Part shown: positions 34,408-43,057 of the stretch, piece after piece
Layout of the letters: each line of letters starts with the position of its first letter
Numbering within the stretch: position 1 is the stretch's first letter
From: Claveliimonas bilis
GTDB taxonomy: Bacteria; Bacillota; Clostridia; Lachnospirales; Lachnospiraceae
DNA length: 64,000 nt
Direction of reading: 5' to 3'
NCBI RefSeq assembly: GCF_030296775.1
Contig: NZ_AP027742.1
Location: 992,001 to 1,056,000, forward strand
Notes under the pieces: model-generated
Database searches by the model: none
Seen by the model: only the letters and a program-made list of their open reading frames with translations
What the model was told of the DNA's origin: nothing
Position numbers and translations under genes: made by a program

Positions 34408-36031
34408 GTCAGTTGATAAAAAATAAATGAAAAGAGTATTGGTTCCTTGAGGTATAATGATTTCGACGAAAAAAACAAAAACCGAAAGGAGTCCAATACT
34501 CATGGATATTATAACATTAATCAATACTCTTGTCAGCGGATTACTCAATGCGGAGGAGAAATTTCTGGAACACCTGGATTCATTTACTATGTTCGAGGAA
34601 ACGGTCAGCAGCTTGAGCAATCAACTGGCGGCAGATTTTATCGGGCTGGTACTGACGAATGCGGACCAGCTGATCCGTGACAGCGGGATACGCAAAGGCC
34701 GTTATACTGTACAGCGGAGCAGACAGAGGACCTTGATCTCCATTGTGGGAGATATTACCTTTACGCATACCCTGTATAAAGATCAGGCGGGAAAGAACCG
34801 ATGCCTTCTGGATGAACTGATACGTCTGCCGGACAGAGAAAGATTTACAGCCGCGGCAGAAGCAAAACTGTTAAATGAAGCGGAAGTCCATTCTTATCAG
34901 CATGCTGCGGAGTCTATAAAGACAAATGGACAAACGATCACAAAGACAACGGTAATGAACAAAGTCCACTCCATCGAAAAACAGATCCCGGAGATGGAAG
35001 AGGCGCCAAAGGAAAAGAAAGCCTGCGAATACCTCTATATTGAAGCAGATGAGGATCATATCCACCGACAGAAAGATGGAAAAGAACAGGGATGTTTTAT
35101 CGGCAAGCTGGTCTATCTCTTTGAAGGGAAGGAAGAGATCTGCAATGGCAGGAGAAAGCTGGTCTCACCGTTCTATTTTGGAGGGCTTTATGCGGGATCA
35201 GAACAGAATGCCGCCCTGTGGGAATCTGTAGATGCTTATATCCGGCAGCACTATGATCTGGATGTACTGAAATGCGTGTATATCAACAGCGATGGAGGGA
35301 GCTGGATCCGAGCAGCCGCCGGCTATGTAAGTAAAAGCAGACTTGTAGCAGACCGGTTCCATCTGATGAAATACATTAACCGGGTAGCCCGGTATACGCT
35401 GGAAGAAGAAGGAATCACAAAAGGCCGGTTCTATAAGTATATTTATAAAAATAAGCTCTTGGCAGCCAAAAAGCTTCTGACCCGGATCCAGAACCACTGT
35501 GAAGGGAGCGACCGTGCGGTAGAAGACTGCAGGACATATCTTGTTGGAAACTGGGAGTATATCGAGAGGGCATTTCATGATAAGTACGTACTGGGGTGCA
35601 GCGCGGAAGGACATGTGAGCAGCGTTTTATCTGAACGCATGAGCTCAAGGCCAATGGGCTGGAGTGAAACAGGCTCAGACCGGATGTGCAAGCTGCGTTG
35701 TTTTATCCGTAATTATGGCCGGGAAAAAGTGATCGATCTGGTGAATTACCGGAGGGATCGGGAACTGGAAACCTGCGTGGCAACAGGAACAGACGGCTTG
35801 ATAGATGAGCGGCAGAAGAAAAAGTATACGGCGAAGCAGAGGGAGGCCCAGCGGTACGCAGAGGCTTTACATGGAACTCTGGCAGGAAATTCCACAGTGC
35901 GGAAGATCCTTGCCATCCGAGAACAGATTGGAAATATATAAACTTGAAAAAAAGAAAAGCCGGTTGTATGATTAAGAAAATAGGTCTGAAGTCATATCTT
36001 CTTGGACGTAGTCTTTTTCATATCAACTGAC
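34408..36031 (+). mobile_element. ISLre2-family insertion sequence
   Basis: About 1.62 kb bounded by imperfect inverted ends sharing GTCAGTTGAT (34408-34417 and its complement at 36022-36031). It holds one intact transposase gene. No target duplication is obvious next to these ends, so the exact borders may differ by several bases or the flanks have changed since insertion. Confidence 0.75.
34502..35941 (+). CDS. ISLre2 family transposase
   Basis: A 479-residue transposase. The YLYIEADEDHIHRQ block (DDE-type catalytic core), the conserved YINSDGGSWI and the ADRFHLMKYINRVA motif are typical of the ISLre2 (UPF0236) family. The start follows GAAAGGAGTCC at 34502. The reading frame is full length and undamaged, so the element may be active. 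Confidence 0.9.
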   Translation: MDIITLINTLVSGLLNAEEKFLEHLDSFTMFEETVSSLSNQLAADFIGLVLTNADQLIRDSGIRKGRYTVQRSRQRTLISIVGDITFTHTLYKDQAGKNRCLLDELIRLPDRERFTAAAEAKLLNEAEVHSYQHAAESIKTNGQTITKTTVMNKVHSIEKQIPEMEEAPKEKKACEYLYIEADEDHIHRQKDGKEQGCFIGKLVYLFEGKEEICNGRRKLVSPFYFGGLYAGSEQNAALWESVDAYIRQHYDLDVLKCVYINSDGGSWIRAAAGYVSKSRLVADRFHLMKYINRVARYTLEEEGITKGRFYKYIYKNKLLAAKKLLTRIQNHCEGSDRAVEDCRTYLVGNWEYIERAFHDKYVLGCSAEGHVSSVLSERMSSRPMGWSETGSDRMCKLRCFIRNYGREKVIDLVNYRRDRELETCVATGTDGLIDERQKKKYTAKQREAQRYAEALHGTLAGNSTVRKILAIREQIGNI

Positions 36032-36048
36032 AATTCGTTTACTTCATC

Positions 36049-36090
36049 TTGACAGAATAAAGACGGGATAGTATTCTAAAATCAGAATAC
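36049..36090 (+). promoter_or_regulatory. Promoter with overlapping palindrome
   Basis: TTGACA (36049-36054), 17-bp spacer, TATTCT (36072-36077). The -10 is inside the left half of the inverted repeat GTATTCT (36071-36077) / AGAATAC (36084-36090), a likely operator for the downstream gene. Confidence 0.55.
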
Positions 36091-36113
36091 AATTATTATG
36101 AGGAGGAAAAAGC

Positions 36114-36794
36114 ATGAAATATCAAATTCAGGGCGAAACACTTCCGGTAGTTATCTGTGAACTGGAGGGCGGAGAGAAAATTGTGACTGAAGGCGGAGGA
36201 ATGGCCTGGATGTCACCGAATATGAAAATGGAAACATCTACTAACGGCGGGGTTGGCAAAGCATTCGGAAGGATGTTTTCCGGTGAAGCGATCTTCCAGA
36301 ATATTTATACATCAGAAGGAGGACCGGGAATGATCGCGTTTGCCTCCAGTTTTCCGGGATCTGTCAAAGCCTTTGAAATTTCACCGGGTAACGAGATGAT
36401 TCTGCAGAAAAATGCATTTCTTGCAGGGGAGGCAGGCGTAGAGCTGTCCATCTTTTTTAATAAAAAACTTGGCGCCGGCCTGTTTGGTGGTGAAGGCTTT
36501 ATTATGCAGAGAATCAGCGGACAGGGTATTGTATTTGCAGAATTTGACGGACATGTGGTGGAATATGAGCTGCAGATGGGACAGCAGATTGTTGTAGATA
36601 CCGGACATCTGGCGGCAATGACGGCAAGCTGCAGTATGGAGATCAAATCCGTTCCGGGAGTGAAAAATATGGTATTTGGCGGAGAAGGAATTTTCAATAC
36701 GATTATCAGCGGGCCGGGTAAGATTTGGCTTCAGTCTATGCCGATCAGCAATGTAGCAGGAGTGCTGCGTAAATATATCACTACAGGGAAGTAG
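36114..36794 (+). CDS. TIGR00266 / AIM24-family protein
   Basis: A 226-residue soluble beta-rich protein of the AIM24/TIGR00266 family. Repeated Gly-rich blocks (EGGGMAWMSPNMKMET, GGPGMIAFASSFPG, GGEGFIMQRISGQG, GGEGIFNTIISGPG) are characteristic. Biochemical role is not known. Start follows ATGAGGAGGAAAAAGC. It has its own promoter with a palindromic site over the -10. Confidence 0.9.
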   Translation: MKYQIQGETLPVVICELEGGEKIVTEGGGMAWMSPNMKMETSTNGGVGKAFGRMFSGEAIFQNIYTSEGGPGMIAFASSFPGSVKAFEISPGNEMILQKNAFLAGEAGVELSIFFNKKLGAGLFGGEGFIMQRISGQGIVFAEFDGHVVEYELQMGQQIVVDTGHLAAMTASCSMEIKSVPGVKNMVFGGEGIFNTIISGPGKIWLQSMPISNVAGVLRKYITTGK

Positions 36795-36874
36795 GCTTTG
36801 TCGGCAGAAACACTAAGAGTTTGATGGGAAAAGTCTGAAAAATGAGCAGTTTTCACAGCAGTAGTCAGGAGAGA

Positions 36875-36902
36875 TTGCAATTTTGAAATAGTGTGATATA
36901 AT
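36875..36902 (+). promoter_or_regulatory. Promoter of DUF6465 gene
   Basis: TTGCAA (36875-36880), 16-bp spacer, TATAAT (36897-36902). Confidence 0.55.
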
Positions 36903-36975
36903 ATTGACGACTAAACGAGATCAGGCAGAAATAGAAAATGTATTATGGAAGCAAAAAGATCTAGGAGGAATTGAA

Positions 36976-37431
36976 ATGGCTACAAAATCTACAGCAAAAA
37001 CGAAAACTGCCGTAAAAGAAACGAAACAGGTACCGGTTAATGTTCTGGCTGACACTGTAAAAAAGGCAGAGACAGTTGATGCAAAAACAAAAGAAGCCGA
37101 AACAAAAAAAGACACAGTGAAAAAAACATCTGCAGCAAAAGAGACAGTAAAGGAAACTGTCAAAAAAGCAACGGAGAAAAAGGCACCAGCCAAGAAAGAA
37201 CCAGCTAAAAAATCTGCTGCCAAGAAGGAAATTAAGATAAAAACTTATGTACAGTACATGGGAAGACAGGTAGAAGAAAAGGATATGATCGCTGCCGTTA
37301 AGAAAGCATGGACAAAGGAAAATAAAAAGAAAGTCGGAGATATCAAAGATATTGCGCTGTACATTAAGCCGGAGGACGGGGCTGTTTACTATGTAGTAAA
37401 CGGAACAGACACTGGTTCTGTTCAGTATTAA
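36976..37431 (+). CDS. Lys/Ala-rich protein with DUF6465-like C-terminus
   Basis: A 151-residue protein. Residues 1-80 are low complexity (Lys, Ala, Thr, Glu repeats such as TKEAETKKDTVKKTS and KKAPAKKEPAKKSAAKK), like histone-H1-type tails. Residues 83-151 form a compact domain (KIKTYVQYMGRQVEEKDMIA, ending in DGAVYYVVNGTDTGSVQY) seen in Lachnospiraceae as DUF6465. The basic tail suggests nucleic-acid or surface binding; that is inference. ATG 36976 follows CTAGGAGGAATTGAA. Confidence 0.8.
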   Translation: MATKSTAKTKTAVKETKQVPVNVLADTVKKAETVDAKTKEAETKKDTVKKTSAAKETVKETVKKATEKKAPAKKEPAKKSAAKKEIKIKTYVQYMGRQVEEKDMIAAVKKAWTKENKKKVGDIKDIALYIKPEDGAVYYVVNGTDTGSVQY

Positions 37432-38098
37432 ATGAAAGTCGGCATCAGAAGCCGGATTCAGGTTATTTATATTATGGACGAATAATATATGCTTCAGGCA
37501 CTTTTACGGATCAGAAGATTTTGCAGATCTGTGGGATTGTCTGAAGCATTTTTGATGAAAACGTTGATCGGGAAAAGAAACAGGAAAGAGAGAAGAGAAA
37601 CCTTAGTCAGGAGATCAGACCGGCGATGGATTTCTCCGCCGCTACAAATGTATTTGTTGGAGGAAATATTTAAAATTTTCAGAAAATTAATACAAATATA
37701 AAACTGAAAAAAGAAAATTAATATTTTTTTGAAAAATATATTGACAAAATCAAGATCCAATGGTAATATAATGTCATAAATAATAAACAAAGGAAAAAAA
37801 CATAAAAGCAGTGCTAAATGTTTTGAGTAGGTTTATTATTTCGGTAGTTTAAGAAAAGGAGGTACGGACCACCAAAAAATTAAGCTATTTGTACTGATGC
37901 TTTATAAATGAAATCCAAAAAGGTTGATATTGAAAGTCAGAGTATTGAGAAAGTATTTGGAAGAATATTAGTATGAAGAAGGTTATGATGGACAGTAAAG
38001 ACCATACGATGAAAGGAATAAAGATCAGTATAAAAAACAAAAATCATTTTTTACTACATATGTAGAGAAAGGAAAAAAGAATGATTGAACCACAGAAG

Positions 38099-38145
38099 TA
38101 GAGATGGGTGTTGATTGAAAATACAATTGATGCCCATCTCTATTA
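38099..38145 (+). terminator. Long hairpin, terminator-like
   Basis: An 18-bp stem beginning AGAGATGGG with four G-U pairs and the loop AAAATA. The following tract is only weakly T-rich. Confidence 0.5.
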
Positions 38146-38192
38146 ATGATTAAAAATATAGGAGGGGGATCTTTCCAGATGCATTTACAGGG

Positions 38193-38221
38193 TTAACAGA
38201 AATGCAAAAAAGTGTTATAAT
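38193..38221 (+). promoter_or_regulatory. Promoter of DUF4203-like gene
   Basis: TTAACA (38193-38198), 17-bp spacer, TATAAT (38216-38221). Confidence 0.65.
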
Positions 38222-38261
38222 ACTCTCGCAGATAATTAATAAAGGGACAAAGGAGAATTTT

Positions 38262-39056
38262 ATGAACGAATTAATATCTATCATAAACCAGGTGTCCGGT
38301 GGGGAGCCGGAAGAGATTATTTATGATTTGCAGTCTGTTATACAGAATAGTACCGCTTCCATGATTGCCGGGATAGTAATCGGACTTCTCATCTGCTTTT
38401 TTGGATTGAAATTGATACGAGTCCTGGCTGCATTGGCAGGAGCGCTTGCAGGAGCGGTTATTGGCCTGGCAGCAGGAATTATGTTTGGTCTGGAAGGTAC
38501 TGTCATGCTTATTGCGGCAGGAGCGCTTGCGGTAATTTTGGCATGTCTGTCGGCGATTTTGTACAGAGTAGGAGCGTTTGTATGGCTGTTGATGCTGGGG
38601 GTAGGAGCGGCTTTGATAACGTTTACGCCTGATTCTTTACTGACGGCTTTTATCTGTCTGGGAGCGGGTTTGATCCTTGGTATTATCACAGCGATTTTTT
38701 TGGATCCTATTATCATTATTATTTCAGCGGTCGCAGGCGGATTTATTGCCGGTATTTCAGCAGCAGAACTGACAGGGCTTGCTGGAAGCTTCCTTATTAC
38801 AGTCCTGGCCAGTCTTGTGCTGGCTGTGATCGGTCTTGTTATACAGTTTATGATGAAATCACGGGAGGTCGGCAAGAAGGAAAGACTGTATTCTGAGAGT
38901 TTCCGTGAGAAGGAATCTATGGAAACAGAAGTTGAGAGAGCCAGAATGCTTCTGGACGATGAGGATGGAGAAAAAAAGAGTTCGCCAGATGACGAGGATC
39001 CTGTCAGGGAAAGTGAAGATGATGAGGACGACGATGACATAACCTTTATAGAATAG
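38262..39056 (+). CDS. DUF4203-like membrane protein with acidic tail
   Basis: A 264-residue protein with about seven Gly/Ala-rich hydrophobic segments between residues 34 and 205 (MIAGIVIGLLICFFGLKLI, ALAGALAGAVIGLAAGIMF and so on), resembling the DUF4203/TMEM198 family. The C-terminal ~55 residues are cytoplasmic and very acidic (DDEDGEKK, SEDDEDDDD). Function unknown. ATG 38262 follows AAAGGAGAATTTT. Confidence 0.7.
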   Translation: MNELISIINQVSGGEPEEIIYDLQSVIQNSTASMIAGIVIGLLICFFGLKLIRVLAALAGALAGAVIGLAAGIMFGLEGTVMLIAAGALAVILACLSAILYRVGAFVWLLMLGVGAALITFTPDSLLTAFICLGAGLILGIITAIFLDPIIIIISAVAGGFIAGISAAELTGLAGSFLITVLASLVLAVIGLVIQFMMKSREVGKKERLYSESFREKESMETEVERARMLLDDEDGEKKSSPDDEDPVRESEDDEDDDDITFIE

Positions 39057-39099
39057 AACGGAAAAATTTGAAAATATAAAAGCAAGTACATTTTATTGC

Positions 39100-39140
39100 A
39101 CACCTCTTTTGCTATAGTCAGTTTATAGGAAGAGAGGTGT
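39100..39140 (+). promoter_or_regulatory. Long inverted repeat over promoter/ribosome site
   Basis: A 17-bp inverted repeat (39100-39116 with 39124-39140; one G-U, one mismatch, 7-base loop). The left arm contains an extended -10 (TGCTATAGT) and the right arm the AGAGAGGTG ribosome site of the next gene. It may be an operator or an mRNA stem that hides the ribosome site. Confidence 0.5.
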
Positions 39141-39145
39141 TTGCT

Positions 39146-39328
39146 ATGTATAGGATAAGCAGAATTTTGTTACTGATAATTGGATTGGTTTTATCTACAG
39201 GTGCGGCGATTTTATTTGGATTTACAGAAACGGAACTTTCCTGGAGTGTATGCATGGCGGTGTGGATGGCCGGTTTTGGAATGATCCGCTTTTCGTCCAG
39301 GAAATATACCGGAGAAAGAAGAGTATAG
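39146..39328 (+). CDS. Small two-helix membrane protein
   Basis: A 60-residue protein with hydrophobic segments at about 6-24 and 33-48 and a basic tail (RFSSRKYTGERRV). No family recognised. ATG 39146 is chosen over GTG 39137 because AGAGAGGTG precedes it at normal spacing. It sits behind a striking inverted repeat that also covers its ribosome site. Confidence 0.55.
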   Translation: MYRISRILLLIIGLVLSTGAAILFGFTETELSWSVCMAVWMAGFGMIRFSSRKYTGERRV

Positions 39329-39406
39329 GTTTTTTTGCCTCTTTGTGCTATAATAAAATCAGTTTTAAGGGATATATTAAACGGAAAGAGCAAAGGAGGC
39401 TTACTT

Positions 39407-40237
39407 ATGAAATTGGATATGCATTGTCATGTGAAGGAAGGATCTATTGACAGTAAAGTAAGCTTGGATGATTATATTAGCAAACTGAAAGCTGAAGGTT
39501 TCGACGGAATGCTGATCACAGATCATGACACATATAAAGGCTACAGGCACTGGAAATACGAAATGAAGGGAAAGAAACACGAAGATTTTGTAGTTCTGAA
39601 AGGTATTGAGTATGATACATGCGATGCCGGACATATTATCTGTGTAATGCCTGAAGGGGTTAAGATGCGTTTGCTGGAGCTGAAAGGAATGCCGGTGAAC
39701 ATGCTGATCGACTTTGTCCACCGGCACGGGGGAATATTGGGACCGGCACATCCCTGCGGAGAAAAATATTTAAGTTTTACGAATACGAAAAAGTATTTCC
39801 GCTCCCCGGAAACGATAAAAAGATTTGATTTTATCGAAGCTTTTAATGCCTGCGAATCGGAAGAATCCAATGAAAAAGCGGCCAGATTGGCGATGAAATA
39901 TCAGAAGCCGGGTATTGGAGGGAGTGATTCTCACAAAATAGAGTGTGTCGGCATGGGATATACGATTTTGCCGCGGCATGTTACGTGTGAGACAGAGCTG
40001 ATTTCCCTTATAAGGGAAAAAGTTCCGGTGGAGGTTGGAGGAAGCCTCTACGGAAAAACAACAAAGGATAAGCTTGGAAAAATGAATAAACTGCTTGTAT
40101 ATTCTTTTTGGTTTTACAATAAGGGAGGAGAGCTTTTGAAACGGCGTAAGAGGAAGGAAAAGGGAAAAGTCGAAAACCCTGTAAATCCGATTGATCCGAT
40201 TGAAATTCCTTACCTTGAAAAAGTAAACAAACAGTGA
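39407..40237 (+). CDS. PHP-domain metal-dependent phosphoesterase
   Basis: A 276-residue cytoplasmic protein with the PHP (polymerase and histidinol phosphatase) metal motifs: DMHCHVKEGS (3-12), DHDTYKGY (about 33-40), a PAHPCGEKY block (about 118) and GSDSHKIE (about 178). Predicted hydrolase of a phosphate ester; the substrate is unknown. Start follows CAAAGGAGGCTTACTT. An extended -10 (TGCTATAAT, 39346-39354) lies upstream. Confidence 0.88.
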   Translation: MKLDMHCHVKEGSIDSKVSLDDYISKLKAEGFDGMLITDHDTYKGYRHWKYEMKGKKHEDFVVLKGIEYDTCDAGHIICVMPEGVKMRLLELKGMPVNMLIDFVHRHGGILGPAHPCGEKYLSFTNTKKYFRSPETIKRFDFIEAFNACESEESNEKAARLAMKYQKPGIGGSDSHKIECVGMGYTILPRHVTCETELISLIREKVPVEVGGSLYGKTTKDKLGKMNKLLVYSFWFYNKGGELLKRRKRKEKGKVENPVNPIDPIEIPYLEKVNKQ

Positions 40238-40375
40238 GCAGTGAGGACAGGTTTTGATAAAGGGCCTGTCCTTGCCTTATGCTTCGAAAATACAAAGGAT
40301 ATTTTGGGACTGCCAAGGTGCAGCAGGAGGCGGGGTAAGGCGGAATGAAATGAGGGAAAGAAAGGAAAAGAAAAA

Positions 40376-41578
40376 ATGTACAGATTATGGTGTCGCATCT
40401 ATCAGAAAATTATGAAATTTGCAATGGATCATGTTCCGTTTTGGCGTAAGCCAAAATTGATTACAGGACGGGACAGCTTAAAGAAACTTCCGGATATGCT
40501 AAAAAGGAAAGGATTCCGAAATGTTATGCTGGTAACAGATCCGGGAATTGCGTCTCTGGGACTTCATGAGCCTTTGGTGCAGTGGATACGCGAAGAAGGG
40601 ATACAATGCGTTGTTTATGATAAAACTACGGCAAATCCGACCATTGCCAACGTGGAAGAGGCGCTGCAGCTTTACAAGGAAAACGGGTGCCATGCACTGA
40701 TTGCTTTCGGAGGAGGTTCTCCGATGGACTGTGCCAAAGGAGTAGGTGCAAGAGTGGCAAGGCCTCTCAAAAAAATTCAATCTATGCGGGGTGAACTGAA
40801 AATCTGGAAACCGATCCCTCTTCTTGTGGCGATTCCTACTACATCAGGGACCGGAAGCGAAACGACCCTTGCAGCTGTGCTGACTGACGAGAAAACTCAT
40901 GAAAAATACGCGCTGAATGATTTTGTACTGATTCCCAAATATGCAGTGCTGGATCCGGTGCTTACGAGAGGTCTTCCGCCGCATATTACCGCTACAACAG
41001 GTATGGATGCTCTGACCCATGCAGTGGAGGCTTACATAGGAAAAAGTAATACGAAAGAGACAATCGAAGACAGTGTTTCGGCAGTGAAGCTTATTTTTAA
41101 GAATCTGGAAAAGGCTTATCAAAACGGGGAAGACATGGAAGCAAGAGAGAATATGCAGAAAGCCTCGTTTCTGGCAGGAGCGGCTTTTACAAGAGCGTAC
41201 GTCGGATATGTTCATGCTATTGCCCACAGTCTGGGAGGAGAGTATGGGATTCCCCACGGACTTGCCAATGCGGTAATCCTCCCATATGTGCTGGAAGCAT
41301 ATGGAAGTTCTGTGTACATATCGCTGGCAGAATTGGCTGATATTGTGAAGATAGGACAGAATCTGGAATCAGATCAGGAAAAGGCCAATGCCTTTATTGC
41401 AGAGATCAAAGCGATGAATCAGAGGATGGGTATTCCGGACAAGTTGGACGGCATATTGGAAGACGATATTGATATGCTGGCAAAACGGGCGGCTAAAGAG
41501 GCAAATCCGCTTTATCCGGTACCGAAGATTATGAAAAAAGATCAGTTGAAGGAGATTTATTATCAAATTCGCAGGTAG
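40376..41578 (+). CDS. Iron-containing alcohol dehydrogenase
   Basis: A 400-residue type III alcohol dehydrogenase. NAD(P)-binding GGGSPMDCAKG (about 115-125), TSGTGSE, and the iron-binding histidines in VHAIAHSLGGEYGIPHG (about 280-297) are present. It interconverts alcohols and aldehydes. The start follows an A/G-rich GAAAGGAAAAG site. Only 10 bases separate it from the aldehyde dehydrogenase gene, so both are in one operon and probably pass an aldehyde between them. Confidence 0.92.
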   Translation: MYRLWCRIYQKIMKFAMDHVPFWRKPKLITGRDSLKKLPDMLKRKGFRNVMLVTDPGIASLGLHEPLVQWIREEGIQCVVYDKTTANPTIANVEEALQLYKENGCHALIAFGGGSPMDCAKGVGARVARPLKKIQSMRGELKIWKPIPLLVAIPTTSGTGSETTLAAVLTDEKTHEKYALNDFVLIPKYAVLDPVLTRGLPPHITATTGMDALTHAVEAYIGKSNTKETIEDSVSAVKLIFKNLEKAYQNGEDMEARENMQKASFLAGAAFTRAYVGYVHAIAHSLGGEYGIPHGLANAVILPYVLEAYGSSVYISLAELADIVKIGQNLESDQEKANAFIAEIKAMNQRMGIPDKLDGILEDDIDMLAKRAAKEANPLYPVPKIMKKDQLKEIYYQIRR

Positions 41579-41588
41579 GAGGAAGAAA

Positions 41589-42959
41589 ATGAGCAATAAT
41601 TATAAAGAGATTTTAAATCGCCAGAAAGAATATTTCCGTACGGGAGAAACGAAAAATGTTGCCTTCCGCCTGGCGCAGCTGGAGCGGATGCAGGATTGGA
41701 TCGGCAAAAATGAGGAAGCGATCATGGAGGCGCTGCATAAAGATCTTCATAAAGCACCCTTTGAAGCTTATGCAACGGAAATCGGTATTGTGAAAGAAGA
41801 GATCAGATATACATTGAAACATTTGCGGGGCTGGGCGAAACCGAAGAGAGTTCCAACTCCTATCACACAGTTTCCCTCCCGGTCTTTCATCTATTCAGAA
41901 CCATATGGGATTGTACTTATCATGTCGCCCTGGAACTATCCGTTTCAGCTTACCATTGCGCCCCTGGTAGGAGCGTTAAGTGCGGGAAACTGTGCAGTGG
42001 TTAAGCCTTCCGCTTATTCTTCCGCGACATCGGCTCTGATTGCAAGAATGATAAAAGAGCTATTCCCGCAAAAATATGTTACTGTAATTGAGGGCGGAAG
42101 AAAGGAAAATGAAGCGCTGTTAAGTGAAAAGTTTGACTATATTTTCTTTACGGGGAGTGTAAATGTAGGGAAATATGTCATGGAGAAGGCTTCCAGGCAC
42201 TTAACTCCTGTCAGCCTGGAGTTGGGAGGAAAGAGTCCCTGTATTGTAGATGAAACAGCTGATATTGCTTTGGCGGCAAAGAGAATCGTATGGGGAAAAT
42301 TTTTAAACAGCGGACAGACCTGTGTGGCGCCGGATTATATTTTTGTCCATAAAAGTGTGAAGGATAAACTGCTGAAGCAGATGACCAAACAGATCCGCAG
42401 GATGTTCGGGACAGATCCCTGCAGGAATGAAGAGTACCCTAAGATGATCAACGAGAAACATTATGAGCGTGTCCTTGGCCTGACGAAAGATGCTCATGTC
42501 GTATGCGGCGGAGGCAGCAGAAAAGAAACGCTTCAGATTGAGCCTACTATTCTGGATCAGGTAAGCTGGGATCATCCGGTGATGCAGGAAGAAATTTTCG
42601 GACCGGTACTGCCTGTTTTGACTTTCTATGATCTGGAAGAAGTAGTGGCGCAGGTGACAGCAAGACCTAAACCGCTTGCCCTTTATCTTTTTACCGGAAG
42701 AAAGGAAAGAGAGGCTTATATTCTGAAGCATATTTCCTATGGGGGAGGATGTATCAATGACACGGTAGTTCATCTTGCTACATCCCATATGCCTTTTGGA
42801 GGAGTGGGAAACAGCGGAATGGGAGGATACCACGGAAAGGCCAGCTTCGATACTTTTACCCATCAGAAGAGTATCATGAAAAAGTCGGTGCATATTGATA
42901 TTCCGGTGCGTTATGCACCGTATAAGAAAAAGCTGAATCTTTTGAAAAAGATACAGTAG
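41589..42959 (+). CDS. Aldehyde dehydrogenase (fatty/aromatic aldehyde, class 3-like)
   Basis: A 456-residue NAD(P)-dependent aldehyde dehydrogenase. Catalytic Cys is in NSGQTCVAPDY (near 244), the general-base Glu in SLELGGKSPC (near 210), and the nucleotide loop in FFTGSVNVGK (near 187). The length and the MSPWNYPFQL block match class 3 (fatty aldehyde) enzymes. C-terminal PYKKKLNLLKKIQ is basic and may touch membranes. Ribosome site TAGGAGGAAGAAA. Partner of the alcohol dehydrogenase upstream. Confidence 0.93.
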   Translation: MSNNYKEILNRQKEYFRTGETKNVAFRLAQLERMQDWIGKNEEAIMEALHKDLHKAPFEAYATEIGIVKEEIRYTLKHLRGWAKPKRVPTPITQFPSRSFIYSEPYGIVLIMSPWNYPFQLTIAPLVGALSAGNCAVVKPSAYSSATSALIARMIKELFPQKYVTVIEGGRKENEALLSEKFDYIFFTGSVNVGKYVMEKASRHLTPVSLELGGKSPCIVDETADIALAAKRIVWGKFLNSGQTCVAPDYIFVHKSVKDKLLKQMTKQIRRMFGTDPCRNEEYPKMINEKHYERVLGLTKDAHVVCGGGSRKETLQIEPTILDQVSWDHPVMQEEIFGPVLPVLTFYDLEEVVAQVTARPKPLALYLFTGRKEREAYILKHISYGGGCINDTVVHLATSHMPFGGVGNSGMGGYHGKASFDTFTHQKSIMKKSVHIDIPVRYAPYKKKLNLLKKIQ

Positions 42960-42963
42960 ATAC

Positions 42964-43006
42964 AAATTGACACGTAACAAACTTTAAAAGTGTTACGTGT
43001 CAATTT
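42964..43006. terminator. Bidirectional terminator between aldehyde dehydrogenase and feoB
   Basis: A perfect 16-bp inverted repeat (42964-42979 with 42991-43006, 11-base loop) between two convergent genes; AAA/TTT ends serve both strands. Confidence 0.75.
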
Positions 43007-43011
43007 GCGTT

Positions 43012-43054
43012 ATACCCTGTGTAAAATTGCAGAATACCCTGTGTAAAACTGCAG
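43012..43054. repeat. Two-copy 21-bp tandem repeat
   Basis: ATACCCTGTGTAAAAYTGCAG occurs at 43012-43032 and 43034-43054 with one mismatch and a 22-bp period, directly after the feoB stop. The second copy ends in the palindrome AAAACTGCAGTTTT (43045-43058). Confidence 0.85.
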
Positions 43055-43057
43055 TTT

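Larger units (their letters stand above)
37432..38261 (+). other. Gene-free stretch with promoter and terminator signals
   Basis: No intact gene of convincing codon use. TTGACA (37741-37746) with TAATAT 17 bp later (37764-37769) makes a good promoter. AAAGGAGG at 37856-37862 looks like a ribosome site but has no start codon behind it. Short open pieces in different frames (22 codons from 37908; 30 from 37974; a 37-codon piece after a stop near 37996) suggest a decayed small gene. A long hairpin at 38099-38145 ends the unit. Alternatively it encodes an untranslated RNA of about 370 bases. Confidence 0.45.

Noticed and set aside
37489-37701. A 70-codon Arg-rich open frame
   Set aside because: No ribosome site, odd composition, and it lies in a low-information stretch; not supported as a gene.
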